NCBI GenBank assembly: GCA_021648585.1 | Contig: JAKISM010000058.1 | Location: 1-12,643, forward strand | Length of the DNA stretch: 12,643 nucleotides | Origin: Devosiaceae bacterium | Lineage (GTDB): Bacteria; Pseudomonadota; Alphaproteobacteria; Rhizobiales; Devosiaceae | Direction: 5' to 3' | Part shown: one piece after another, positions 1-6,495 of the stretch | Layout: the number at the start of each line of letters is the position of its first letter | Position numbering within the stretch: the first letter of the stretch is position 1 | Position numbers and translations under genes: made by a program | Notes under the pieces: generated by a model | The model's input: only the letters and a program-made list of their open reading frames with translations | The model's database searches: none | Told to the model about the DNA's origin: nothing

Positions 1-1547
1 CTGAAAGCAAAGGAAAAATGAAAGAGTGCGTGGCTCTTTTAGATGAAGTGTTTGAGGGGAAGAAAATTCATGATGTGCAAAGAAAGCGTTTACATAAAGA
101 TGGCTCTTTAGTTGATGTTTCAATTTCCGCTGCACCCATGTTTGATGAAAATGGCGATGTGTATGGTGCTACTTATTCGGCTGAAGATATTTCTGAGCGC
201 CTAAAGGCACAAGAAAAGCTCAATCAGTTAGCCTATTTTGATCAATTAACAGGATTGCCAAATAATGCTTGTTTGCAAAAAGATTTGGCTGAACATTTGA
301 ATAAAGGGGAAGAGCTAACTCCTTTGCCAATTTCATTAGCTATTATTGAATTGTCAGGCTTTCGTGAAGTTAATGATACTCTTGGTATTCTTAGCGGTAA
401 TAAATTGATTAAAGAAGTAACTAAGCGGCTTGATGAAGTTGCAAATGGTGCAAAAATATATCGCTCTAATATCTATGAATTTTATATCACAATGGCACAA
501 TGTGGTGATCCAATAAAAATAATGTCAACAGTTCAGGCTATAATCAGATATTTGCGCAAACCGTTTGAAATTGATAATCAAAGAGTTCATCTTGGCGCAA
601 AAGCTGGAGTGAGCATCGCTCCTTTGCACGGGCAAAATGTTGAAGAATTATTAGCCAATACTTCTTTAGCCCTATGTGCTGCAAAATGCGATAATGATCG
701 TTGTGCACGTTTTTTCTCTATGTCAATAAGAACTAGCGCACAATCAAGACGAGAATTAGATTTAGATTTACGGCGGGCATTTCAGGCAAAAGAATTTGAA
801 TTATTTTATCAACCGCAAATAAATTTACTTTCAGGAAAAATAATTGGTGCTGAAGCGCTTTTACGCTGGCGACATCCTGATCATGGTATTATTCCCCCCG
901 GCGGTTTTATTGACGCTTTAGCTAAAAATCCAATCGCTTATGAAGTTGGTAAGTGGATAATGCGCGAGGCGATTGAAAAGGCGGCTAATTGGCGCTTAAT
1001 GGGATTAGGTGATATACGTATTGGGGTAAACTTGTTTGGGGCGCAATTTGAGCATGATTTAGTAGAAGATGTTGAAGATGCTCTAACAGATTTTGCGCTC
1101 CCTGCGAACTTGTTTGAGTTGGAAATAACTGAAAATATTGCCATTGGATTTAAAAAGAATGTAATTGATCCACTTAGAAAAATAAAAAATATGGGGGTGA
1201 GCATTGCCTTTGATGATTTTGGAACGGGCTATGCCTCGCTTAGTTATTTGCTAAAATACCCGCTTACTCGCATAAAAATTGACAGGAGCTTCTTATTCAA
1301 TATTCCTAAAAGCGCTGAAGAAGCAGCCATTGTTAGGGCAATAATTGCTATGTCGCACGGGTTAGGACTTGAGGTTATTACTGAAGGTGTTGAAACTAAA
1401 CAACACGTATCTTTTCTTAAAATAGAGAATTGTGAAGAGGCTCAGGGTTTTTATTATGCCAAGCCATTGCCAGAAGATCAATTTATAGAATTTGTGAAAT
1501 CAGATTTGATTTTTGATCGCTCAACCTGTGCGAATATTGCAATATAA
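1..1547 (+). CDS. PAS-GGDEF-EAL protein, probable c-di-GMP phosphodiesterase (5' end outside window)
   Basis: The reading frame is open to the left edge, and the first ATG (position 18) falls inside a PAS domain, so the true start is upstream. Residues are numbered from that ATG. The end of a PAS/PAC domain spans about 1-68, with the typical 'KDGSLVDVSISAAPMFDENG' run and an 'EDISERLKAQEKL' linker. A GGDEF-like domain follows (about 69-235). It keeps 'DQLTGLPN', but the signature reads NIYEF (151-155) and no RxxD inhibitory site precedes it, so cyclase activity is unlikely. The EAL domain (about 245-495) looks catalytically complete: E279 of EAL, N338, E369, D399-D400 in 'DDFGTGYASLSYL', K420, E456 and Q476. 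By family knowledge it would hydrolyse c-di-GMP to pGpG, with the GGDEF part at most binding GTP as a regulator. An upstream sensory region is probably missing. It is monocistronic on its 3' side, separated from the importer operon by 318 bp. Confidence 0.93.
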   Translation, partial: ESKGKMKECVALLDEVFEGKKIHDVQRKRLHKDGSLVDVSISAAPMFDENGDVYGATYSAEDISERLKAQEKLNQLAYFDQLTGLPNNACLQKDLAEHLNKGEELTPLPISLAIIELSGFREVNDTLGILSGNKLIKEVTKRLDEVANGAKIYRSNIYEFYITMAQCGDPIKIMSTVQAIIRYLRKPFEIDNQRVHLGAKAGVSIAPLHGQNVEELLANTSLALCAAKCDNDRCARFFSMSIRTSAQSRRELDLDLRRAFQAKEFELFYQPQINLLSGKIIGAEALLRWRHPDHGIIPPGGFIDALAKNPIAYEVGKWIMREAIEKAANWRLMGLGDIRIGVNLFGAQFEHDLVEDVEDALTDFALPANLFELEITENIAIGFKKNVIDPLRKIKNMGVSIAFDDFGTGYASLSYLLKYPLTRIKIDRSFLFNIPKSAEEAAIVRAIIAMSHGLGLEVITEGVETKQHVSFLKIENCEEAQGFYYAKPLPEDQFIEFVKSDLIFDRSTCANIAI

Positions 1548-1561
1548 TTTTTAAATAATTA

Positions 1562-1589
1562 TCAAACATTGATATAAAACAATGTTTGA
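1562..1589 (+). terminator. 10-bp perfect inverted repeat after the EAL gene, possible terminator
   Basis: The arms TCAAACATTG (1562-1571) and CAATGTTTGA (1580-1589) are perfectly complementary around an 8-nt loop, 14 bp after the stop codon. Only a short T run (CTTTT) follows, and the stem is AT-rich. It may be a weak intrinsic terminator, an mRNA 3'-end stabiliser, or a protein-binding dyad. Confidence 0.45.
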
Positions 1590-1667
1590 ACTTTTGAATT
1601 AATTTAGCCAGTTTGTAAGTTGGTAGATTTTATTTCCCCTATCATTTCTGCCTCTTTTGCATTTCTA

Positions 1668-1702
1668 CCTTTCTTATCTAGTACAATCTTTGATGAGAAA
1701 GG
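1668..1702 (+). promoter_or_regulatory. Inverted repeat framing a -10-like TACAAT
   Basis: The arms CCTTTCTTATC (1668-1678) and GATGAGAAAGG (1692-1702) pair over 11 positions with one T-G wobble. The 13-bp centre contains TACAAT (1682-1687), a 5/6 match to the sigma-70 -10 box. No good -35 sits at standard spacing; the best is a poor TTGCAT at 1657 with 19 bp. This could be an operator overlapping a promoter, or the first hairpin of a transcribed leader starting further upstream. The sequence cannot decide between them. Confidence 0.35.
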
Positions 1703-1703
1703 C

Positions 1704-1755
1704 AAATTGTTCTAGTTACAGGTAGGTCTAAGCTTTTGTTGCGCTAGAGCAATTT
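1704..1755 (+). promoter_or_regulatory. Second leader stem-loop, followed by a T run (possible attenuator)
   Basis: AAATTGTTCTAG (1704-1715) pairs with CTAGAGCAATTT (1744-1755) over 12 positions with one T-G wobble, around a 28-nt loop. The right arm ends in a TTTTT run (1753-1757), as in a weak intrinsic terminator. Its left arm starts one base after the right arm of the 1668-1702 repeat, so both could stack in one folded RNA. It may be an attenuator, the 3' end of a small RNA, or a chance pairing in AT-rich DNA. Confidence 0.35.
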
Positions 1756-1775
1756 TTACACAGGAAGCGTTTTTA

Positions 1776-1814
1776 ATGGTCAACGATAGACGTATGGGTA
1801 AACTTGTGCTTTAA
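1776..1814 (+). CDS. Possible 12-codon leader peptide
   Basis: An ATG at 1776 opens a frame reading MVNDRRMGKLVL and stopping at TAA 1812-1814. It has a plausible Shine-Dalgarno AGGAAG (1762-1767), 8 nt upstream. It lies between the 1704-1755 stem-loop and the 1826-1848 hairpin, and ends 51 bp before the importer's start codon, an arrangement seen in ribosome-dependent leader regulation. It shows no run of a single amino acid that would point to a classical biosynthetic attenuator. A 12-codon frame is easily expected by chance, so the call rests only on the ribosome binding site and the context. Confidence 0.2.
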   Translation: MVNDRRMGKLVL

Positions 1815-1825
1815 TCAAATTAATG

Positions 1826-1848
1826 GCCGCCCGATAAACGATGGCGGT
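1826..1848 (+). promoter_or_regulatory. GC-rich hairpin just before the ribosome binding site
   Basis: CCGCC (1827-1831) pairs with GGCGG (1843-1847) around an 11-nt loop, extendable by a G-T pair (1826/1848). It stands out in AT-rich surroundings and ends 7 nt before the GGAGG at 1856-1860. It could protect the mRNA 5' end or modulate ribosome access, but the stem is short. Confidence 0.3.
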
Positions 1849-1865
1849 GTAACTCGGAGGAAAAT

Positions 1866-3461
1866 ATGAGATTAAAAACATTAACGAGAATAGCGTTAGC
1901 TAGTACTATTGTGCTTTCAATGGGCATAGGAATGGCAAATGCGCAAACTCTTAATTGGGCAAGGGCTGGCGATAGTATTACGCTTGATCCGCATGCTCAA
2001 AATGAAGGGCCAACAACGGCTTTACAACATCAAATTAGCGAAGCTTTAATAGTCCGCGATATGACAGGCAAGGCTGTGCCAGCTTTGGCAACCGAGTGGG
2101 GGCCTAGTGAAAGCGATCCTAATGTTTGGTCTTTTAAGCTACGTGAAGGTGTAAAATTCCATGATGGTGCAGAATTTGATAGTGAAGATGTAGTGTTTTC
2201 ATTTAATCGCGCTATGTCAGAAGAAAGTAATTTTAAGGAATTGCTAGCTTCAGTGAAAGAAGTTCGTGCCAATGGTAAATATGGTTTTGAAATTGTAACT
2301 GATGGTCCAAATCCACTTATGGCTTCTAATTTAACCAACCTATTCATTATGGATAAGGATTGGGCAGAAGCTAATGGAGCGACTAAAGTGCAAGATGTAG
2401 AGGGTGGAGAAGATACTTTTGCTTCACGCAATGCAAATGGCACCGGCCCTTATATTTTGGTTTCTCGGGAGCCTGATGCAAAAACTGTTCTTAGAATAAA
2501 TGAGAACTATTGGGGCATTGATGAGTTCCCTATGGAGATAAAAGAAATTGTCTATACTCCTATTCAAAACCAAGCAACAAGAGTTGCTGCATTGCTTTCT
2601 GGTGATGTTGACTTTATCCAAGATGTGCCTGTGCAAGATTTGGCTCGTGTTGGAGAAACAGATGGCCTTAAGGTTATTACTGCACCGCAAAATAGGGTGA
2701 TATTCTTTGGTATGAACCAAGGTGATGCAGATCTTGAAACTGATAATGTTGATGGTAAAAACCCATTTGCTGATCTTCGTGTTCGTCAAGCCGTGAATAT
2801 GGCGATTAATCGTGAAGCTATTAAAAAGATAGTTATGCGTGATCAGTCAGTTCCAGCTGGTATGATTTCACCACCATTTGTTAATGGCTGGACTGCTGAG
2901 TTAGACGCGGTTCCAGAAAATAATGTTGAAAAAGCACAAGGTCTGATGAATGATGCTGGTTATGGAGATGGTTTCTCTATTCGCCTAAATTGTCCTAATG
3001 ATCGCTATATAAATGATGAAGCAATTTGTCAGGCAGCAGTTGGTATGTTGGCTAAAATTGGTATTAATGTGCAACTTGAAGCATTGCCAAAAGCTCAGCA
3101 TTTCCCACTTATTGGCGGTCTGAAAACTGACTTCTATATGCTTGGTTGGGGTGTTCCAACTTATGATAGTGAATATATTTTCAACTTCTTGGTTCATACT
3201 AAGGGTGAAAAATATGGTTCATGGAATGGCGTACGTTTCTCTGATCCTGAGTTAGATATGAAAATTCAGGGACTTGCTTCAGAAACTGATCTTGATAAAC
3301 GTAATCAAACAATTGCGGATATCTGGGCAGTGGTGCAAAAGGAACAGCTTTATATTCCAATTCATCACCAAGTGCTTAACTGGGGCATGTCAGATAAGGT
3401 AGATACAATTGTGTCTCCTGAAGACACTCCTATGTTTAAGTATTTCAAACTTGGAAGCTAA
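1866..3461 (+). CDS. Family 5 ABC solute-binding protein (peptide/opine/nickel type)
   Basis: This is the periplasmic receptor of a Dpp/Opp-type ABC importer, 531 aa, the usual length for the SBP_bac_5 family. The N-terminus is a signal peptide: a basic start (MRLKTLTR), a hydrophobic core, and cleavage probably after 'GMANA' at residues 26/27. The family signature lies at about 72-115, with 'VPALATEW' and 'WSFKLREGVKFHDG' followed by 'VVFSFNR'. The domain-crossing region 'DLRVRQAVNMAINREAI' is at about 303-319. C376 and C388 lie 12 residues apart in a loop and may form a disulfide. The start is fixed by an excellent GGAGG (1856-1860), 5 nt upstream, and by the position of the signal peptide. 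It is the first gene of a five-gene importer operon. The family covers dipeptides, oligopeptides, nickel, opines and some sugars, so the exact substrate cannot be read from sequence. Confidence 0.93.
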   Translation: MRLKTLTRIALASTIVLSMGIGMANAQTLNWARAGDSITLDPHAQNEGPTTALQHQISEALIVRDMTGKAVPALATEWGPSESDPNVWSFKLREGVKFHDGAEFDSEDVVFSFNRAMSEESNFKELLASVKEVRANGKYGFEIVTDGPNPLMASNLTNLFIMDKDWAEANGATKVQDVEGGEDTFASRNANGTGPYILVSREPDAKTVLRINENYWGIDEFPMEIKEIVYTPIQNQATRVAALLSGDVDFIQDVPVQDLARVGETDGLKVITAPQNRVIFFGMNQGDADLETDNVDGKNPFADLRVRQAVNMAINREAIKKIVMRDQSVPAGMISPPFVNGWTAELDAVPENNVEKAQGLMNDAGYGDGFSIRLNCPNDRYINDEAICQAAVGMLAKIGINVQLEALPKAQHFPLIGGLKTDFYMLGWGVPTYDSEYIFNFLVHTKGEKYGSWNGVRFSDPELDMKIQGLASETDLDKRNQTIADIWAVVQKEQLYIPIHHQVLNWGMSDKVDTIVSPEDTPMFKYFKLGS

Positions 3462-3465
3462 AAAA

Positions 3466-3494
3466 TTTGGGGGTAATATATATTTTCCCTCAAA
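3466..3494 (+). other. First stem-loop in the binding protein-permease gap
   Basis: TTTGGGGG (3466-3473) pairs with CCCTCAAA (3487-3494) with one G-T wobble around a 13-nt loop, starting 5 nt after the stop codon. The left arm can instead pair TTTGGGG (3466-3472) with CCCCAAA (3531-3537) and so enclose the second stem-loop. Confidence 0.4.
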
Positions 3495-3500
3495 AATAAT

Positions 3501-3528
3501 ATCCTTTGGCAGTTTTCTGCCAAAGGAT
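3501..3528 (+). terminator. Strong intercistronic stem-loop (12-bp stem, TTTT loop)
   Basis: ATCCTTTGGCAG (3501-3512) and CTGCCAAAGGAT (3517-3528) form a perfect 12-bp stem closed by a TTTT loop. It is followed by TTCCCC, not a U-tract, so full termination is unlikely. It fits an mRNA-stabilising or partial-termination element that lets the binding protein be made in excess over the permeases, a known arrangement in binding-protein-dependent importer operons. Confidence 0.6.
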
Positions 3529-3564
3529 TTCCCCAAAACTTACTGTTTAATTTAGGTTGTCCTT

Positions 3565-4542
3565 ATGCTCGCATTTGCCATTAGACGAATGTTTCAGTCT
3601 ATTATTGTTTTGTTAGTTGTTGGTCTAGTTGCTTTTTCAATGTTCAACTTTGTTGGTGATCCTGTTGATAGTATGCTTGGCCAAGAAAGAACTGATGCTG
3701 ACGTTGAAAGAGTGCGGATTCAACTTGGTTTAGATCAGCCATTTCCAGTGCAATATTATAAGTTCTTACAGGGTGCGGTTAAGGGGAATTTTGGAATATC
3801 TTATAGACAAGGTCGCCCAGTTTCACAAATTATTGCAGAGAGATTGCCAGCAACGCTTGAACTAGCTTTTGTTTCGGCAGTTTTGGCAATAATTTTTGGT
3901 GTTGCGCTTGGGATATTTACAGCTATTCGACGAAATGGGTGGGCGGCAAATACTATAATGAGCCTCTCTTTGATAGGGGTTTCATTGCCGACATTTCTTA
4001 TTGGTATTTTACTTATTTATATATTTGCGGTTGAATTGGGCTGGCTATCAAGTTTTGGGCGTGGTGATGTTGTTGATTTAGGTTGGTGGCGAACTGGGTT
4101 TTTAACAAAGAGCGGGCTTTTAGCTATTATTTTACCAGCAATAACGCTTGGGCTTTATCAAATGACATTAATCATGCGTATTGTTCGGGCTGAAATGCTT
4201 GAAGTATTGCGCACTGATTATATTAAATTTGCTCGTGCCAGAGGGCTTAGTAAGCGGGCGGTGAATTTTGGACATGCGTTAAAAAATACAATGGTTCCTG
4301 TAATAACTGTTACTGGTATGCAAATTGGCTCAATCATAGCTTTTGCTATAATTACCGAAACGGTTTTTCAATGGCCGGGTGTTGGACTATTATTTATCAA
4401 CGCTATTCGCTTTGTTGATATTCCTATAATGGCGGCATATTTGATGCTAATTTCTGTTATGTTTGTTTCCATCAATTTAATAGTAGATCTGCTTTATTTT
4501 GCCATTGATCCACGGCTTCGCCTTGATAAGACAAAGGGTTAA
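3565..4542 (+). CDS. Dpp/Opp-type ABC permease, first subunit (DppB/OppB-like)
   Basis: This 325-aa inner-membrane subunit is the usual length for the DppB/OppB family. It begins with the characteristic 'MLAFAIRRMFQSI' and a first membrane helix (about 10-30). A periplasmic segment 'GLDQPFPVQYYKFLQGAVKGNFGISY' follows (55-80), then five further helices (about 98-121, 131-155, 183-205, 246-267, 289-314). The cytoplasmic EAA coupling loop, which contacts the ATPases, lies at about 212-241 with 'RTDYIKFARARGLSKR'. It ends with the typical 'YFAIDPRLRL'. Together with the next gene it would form the translocation channel. The ribosome binding site is weak (AGG at 3554-3556), unlike that of the preceding binding-protein gene. 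That fits lower expression of membrane components. The gap of 103 bp before it holds the stem-loops. Confidence 0.95.
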   Translation: MLAFAIRRMFQSIIVLLVVGLVAFSMFNFVGDPVDSMLGQERTDADVERVRIQLGLDQPFPVQYYKFLQGAVKGNFGISYRQGRPVSQIIAERLPATLELAFVSAVLAIIFGVALGIFTAIRRNGWAANTIMSLSLIGVSLPTFLIGILLIYIFAVELGWLSSFGRGDVVDLGWWRTGFLTKSGLLAIILPAITLGLYQMTLIMRIVRAEMLEVLRTDYIKFARARGLSKRAVNFGHALKNTMVPVITVTGMQIGSIIAFAIITETVFQWPGVGLLFINAIRFVDIPIMAAYLMLISVMFVSINLIVDLLYFAIDPRLRLDKTKG

Positions 4543-4561
4543 ATCATGGGGTTAAATCATG
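4536..4561 (+). repeat. Perfect 13-bp tandem duplication at the permease-permease junction
   Basis: GGGTTAAATCATG occurs at 4536-4548 and immediately again at 4549-4561. The unit carries the stop codon of the first permease (TAA 4540-4542) and an ATG. The second copy supplies the start of the next gene (ATG 4559) and its GGGG ribosome binding motif (4548-4551). The ATG of the first copy (4546) is out of frame and would stop after seven codons at 4567-4569. It looks like a replication-slippage duplication that moved the start codon. Confidence 0.9.
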
Positions 4562-5488
4562 TTCAATAAAATTCACGACAATATTTTTCGTGCCCTAAAC
4601 TCGGATTTTCTTTATTCGTTCAAACATTCACCTGTGGCTATTGTTTCGTTTATTGTGGCGCTTACATTAGTCTTGGGTGCAGTTTTAGCGCCTTTTTATG
4701 CGCCGCATAATCCGTTTGATCCTGCAACTCTTAATTTAATGAACGGCTTTTCAGCACCAATGAAGCCTAATGAATTTACGGGTGAGACGTTTTTACTTGG
4801 AACGGACGATCAGGGGCGAGATGTTTTTTCAACCATTCTTTATGGAATGCGGATTTCTTTATTTGTTGGTTTTGCAGCCGTGACATTTGCGATGGTGCTT
4901 GGCGTTTCGCTTGGGCTTATTGCTGGTTATGTTGGGGGCTGGCTTGATGCGCTTATTATGCGTATTGCTGATGTGCAGCTTACTTTTCCTGGTATTTTAG
5001 TTGCTATGTTGATTTTTGGAATTGCTAAAGGATTTACTCCGATTGATCAAAGGGATCAAATGGCAATTTGGGTTTTAATAATTGCTATTGGTCTTTCTGA
5101 ATGGGTGCAATTTGCTCGTGTTGTTCGGGGTGCTACACTCGTTGAAAAAAACAAAGAATATGTGCAAGCGGCTCGCTTGAACGGGCGGCGTTCTGGCGGA
5201 ATTTTAATAGGCCATATATTGCCAAATGTTTTAGGCTCAGTATTAGTTATTGCCACTATTTCTTTAGCATTAGCAATTATTGCAGAAGCCACGCTTTCAT
5301 TTTTAGGGGTTGGCGCACCACCAACAAAGCCTTCGCTTGGCACTCTTATTAGAATTGGGCAGGGCTATTTATTTTCAGGTGAATGGTGGATACTTTTATT
5401 TCCAGCCGTTACTCTTTTAGCTCTCGCATTATCCGTAAACCTATTGGGTGATTGGTTGCGTGACGCTCTTAATCCCAAATTGAAATGA
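4559..5488 (+). CDS. Dpp/Opp-type ABC permease, second subunit (DppC/OppC-like)
   Basis: This 309-aa inner-membrane subunit is the partner of the preceding permease. It has the N-terminal OppC_N region, with a helix at about 27-47 followed by 'APHNPFDP'. Next comes the family hallmark 'GTDDQGRDVFSTILYGMRIS' (81-100). Helices lie at about 100-124, 143-156, 167-183, 224-247 and 278-297. The EAA loop is at about 200-223 ('EYVQAARLNGRRSGGILIGH'). 'IAEATLSFLGVGAPPTKPSLGTLI' (241-264) and the end 'LLGDWLRDALNP' are typical of the family. It starts 16 bp after the previous stop, inside a 13-bp tandem duplication. The in-frame start at 4559 is chosen because the earlier ATG in the first repeat copy is out of frame. 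Confidence 0.95.
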   Translation: MFNKIHDNIFRALNSDFLYSFKHSPVAIVSFIVALTLVLGAVLAPFYAPHNPFDPATLNLMNGFSAPMKPNEFTGETFLLGTDDQGRDVFSTILYGMRISLFVGFAAVTFAMVLGVSLGLIAGYVGGWLDALIMRIADVQLTFPGILVAMLIFGIAKGFTPIDQRDQMAIWVLIIAIGLSEWVQFARVVRGATLVEKNKEYVQAARLNGRRSGGILIGHILPNVLGSVLVIATISLALAIIAEATLSFLGVGAPPTKPSLGTLIRIGQGYLFSGEWWILLFPAVTLLALALSVNLLGDWLRDALNPKLK

Positions 5489-5505
5489 TTAGAAGTTGAA
5501 ATGAT
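5480..5505 (+). repeat. 10-bp direct repeat at the permease-ATPase junction
   Basis: TTGAAATGAT occurs at 5480-5489 (containing the permease stop TGA, 5486-5488) and at 5496-5505, directly before the ATPase start ATG at 5506. The period is 16 bp. With the 13-bp duplication at 4536-4561, it is the second junction in this operon with a repeated sequence. Confidence 0.7.
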
Positions 5506-6495
5506 ATGAGCGAGATACTTCTTAAAATAAAAGATTTAATTGTTGAGTTTCCAACTCGCAGGGGATTATTGCGTGCCGTTGATAAGGTGAGTTTTGAAAT
5601 CTCTAAGGGTGAGGTGCTTGGCATTGTTGGGGAAAGCGGGGCTGGAAAATCTTTAACTGGTGCGGCAATTATTGGTCTTTTAGAGCCGCCCGGAAGAATT
5701 GGTGGCGGTGAGATAATTTTTGATGGACAGCGTATAGATAATCTTTCAGATGAGCAAATGCGCCCTCTTCGTGGCAAGCGCATTGCGATGATTTTTCAAG
5801 ACCCTTTAACTTCCCTTAATCCGCTTTATCGCATTGGTGAGCAATTAGTTGAAACTATTCAAACCCATTTATCAATGGATAATAAGCAAGCTCGAATACG
5901 TGCGATTGAATTATTAGATGAAGTTGGAATTCCAGCACCCGAAACTAGAATTGATGCCTATCCGCATCAATTTTCTGGTGGTATGCGCCAAAGAGTGGTT
6001 ATTGCTTTGGCGCTTGCTGGAGAGCCTGATTTAATCATTGCCGATGAGCCAACAACTGCACTTGATGTTTCGGTGCAGGCGCAAATTATTTCTTTACTTA
6101 AAAACCTTTGTAAAGAGCGGGGCACGGCAATTATGCTAATAACGCATGATATGGGGGTAATTGCTGAAACGGCTGATCGTATGGCGGTTATGTATTCGGG
6201 GCAAATTGCTGAAATAGGCAAAACTTATGATCTGATAAGAAACCCAAAACACCCCTATTCTGTTGGTTTGATGGGCTCTATCCCAGCCATTAAGGGTGAT
6301 GTTAAGCGCCTTGTGCAAATACCGGGATCGATGCCACGATTAAACAATATTCCAAAGGGTTGCTCTTTTAATCCACGTTGTGAAAAGGTTTTTGAGCCTT
6401 GTTATATAAAGCGCTCACCCTTGATAGATGTTGGAAATTCATCGGTTGCCTGTTGGCTTTATGATGAGGAATATAAGGGGGCAAAGAAAAAATGA
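5506..6495 (+). CDS. Dpp/Opp-type ABC transporter ATPase (DppD/OppD-like)
   Basis: This cytoplasmic ATPase of 329 aa, the normal length for DppD/OppD, powers the importer. The nucleotide-binding motifs are complete: Walker A GESGAGKS (42-49), Q-loop Q98 in 'IFQDP', signature FSGGMRQR (156-163), Walker B LIIADEP (176-182), D-loop 'ALDV' (185-188) and H-loop H214. The C-terminal oligopeptide/dipeptide (oligo_HPY) region follows Walker B and the H-loop. It includes 'NPKHPYSVGLMGSIP' and 'IPGSMPRLNNIPKGCSFNPRC'. Four cysteines (C286, C292, C299, C316) have the spacing CX5CX6CX16C. From memory, such cysteines hold a [4Fe-4S] cluster in structures of related importers. It begins 17 bp after the permease stop and its TGA overlaps the next ATG by 4 bp, so the two ATPases are translationally coupled. 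Confidence 0.96.
   Translation: MSEILLKIKDLIVEFPTRRGLLRAVDKVSFEISKGEVLGIVGESGAGKSLTGAAIIGLLEPPGRIGGGEIIFDGQRIDNLSDEQMRPLRGKRIAMIFQDPLTSLNPLYRIGEQLVETIQTHLSMDNKQARIRAIELLDEVGIPAPETRIDAYPHQFSGGMRQRVVIALALAGEPDLIIADEPTTALDVSVQAQIISLLKNLCKERGTAIMLITHDMGVIAETADRMAVMYSGQIAEIGKTYDLIRNPKHPYSVGLMGSIPAIKGDVKRLVQIPGSMPRLNNIPKGCSFNPRCEKVFEPCYIKRSPLIDVGNSSVACWLYDEEYKGAKKK

Larger units (their letters stand above)
1590..1865 (+). other. Non-coding leader region upstream of the peptide importer operon
   Basis: This gap contains no substantial open frame on either strand. It holds, in order, an 11-bp inverted repeat around a TACAAT hexamer (1668-1702), a second 12-bp inverted repeat starting two bases later (1704-1755), a possible 12-codon ORF (1776-1814), a short GC-rich hairpin (1826-1848) and a strong GGAGG ribosome binding site (1856-1860). 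The GCGCTAGAGCAATTT wording at 1741-1755 is reminiscent, from memory, of rhizobial intergenic palindromic repeats, but the match is too short and degenerate to call one. Confidence 0.5.

Noticed and set aside
450..485. Active diguanylate cyclase site in the PAS-GGDEF-EAL protein
   Set aside because: The signature reads NIYEF in place of GGDEF and the RxxD inhibitory site is missing, so cyclase activity is not supported.
4546..4569. Seven-codon frame starting at the first ATG of the 13-bp duplication
   Set aside because: It is out of frame with the permease and terminates at once, so it is most simply a by-product of the duplication.
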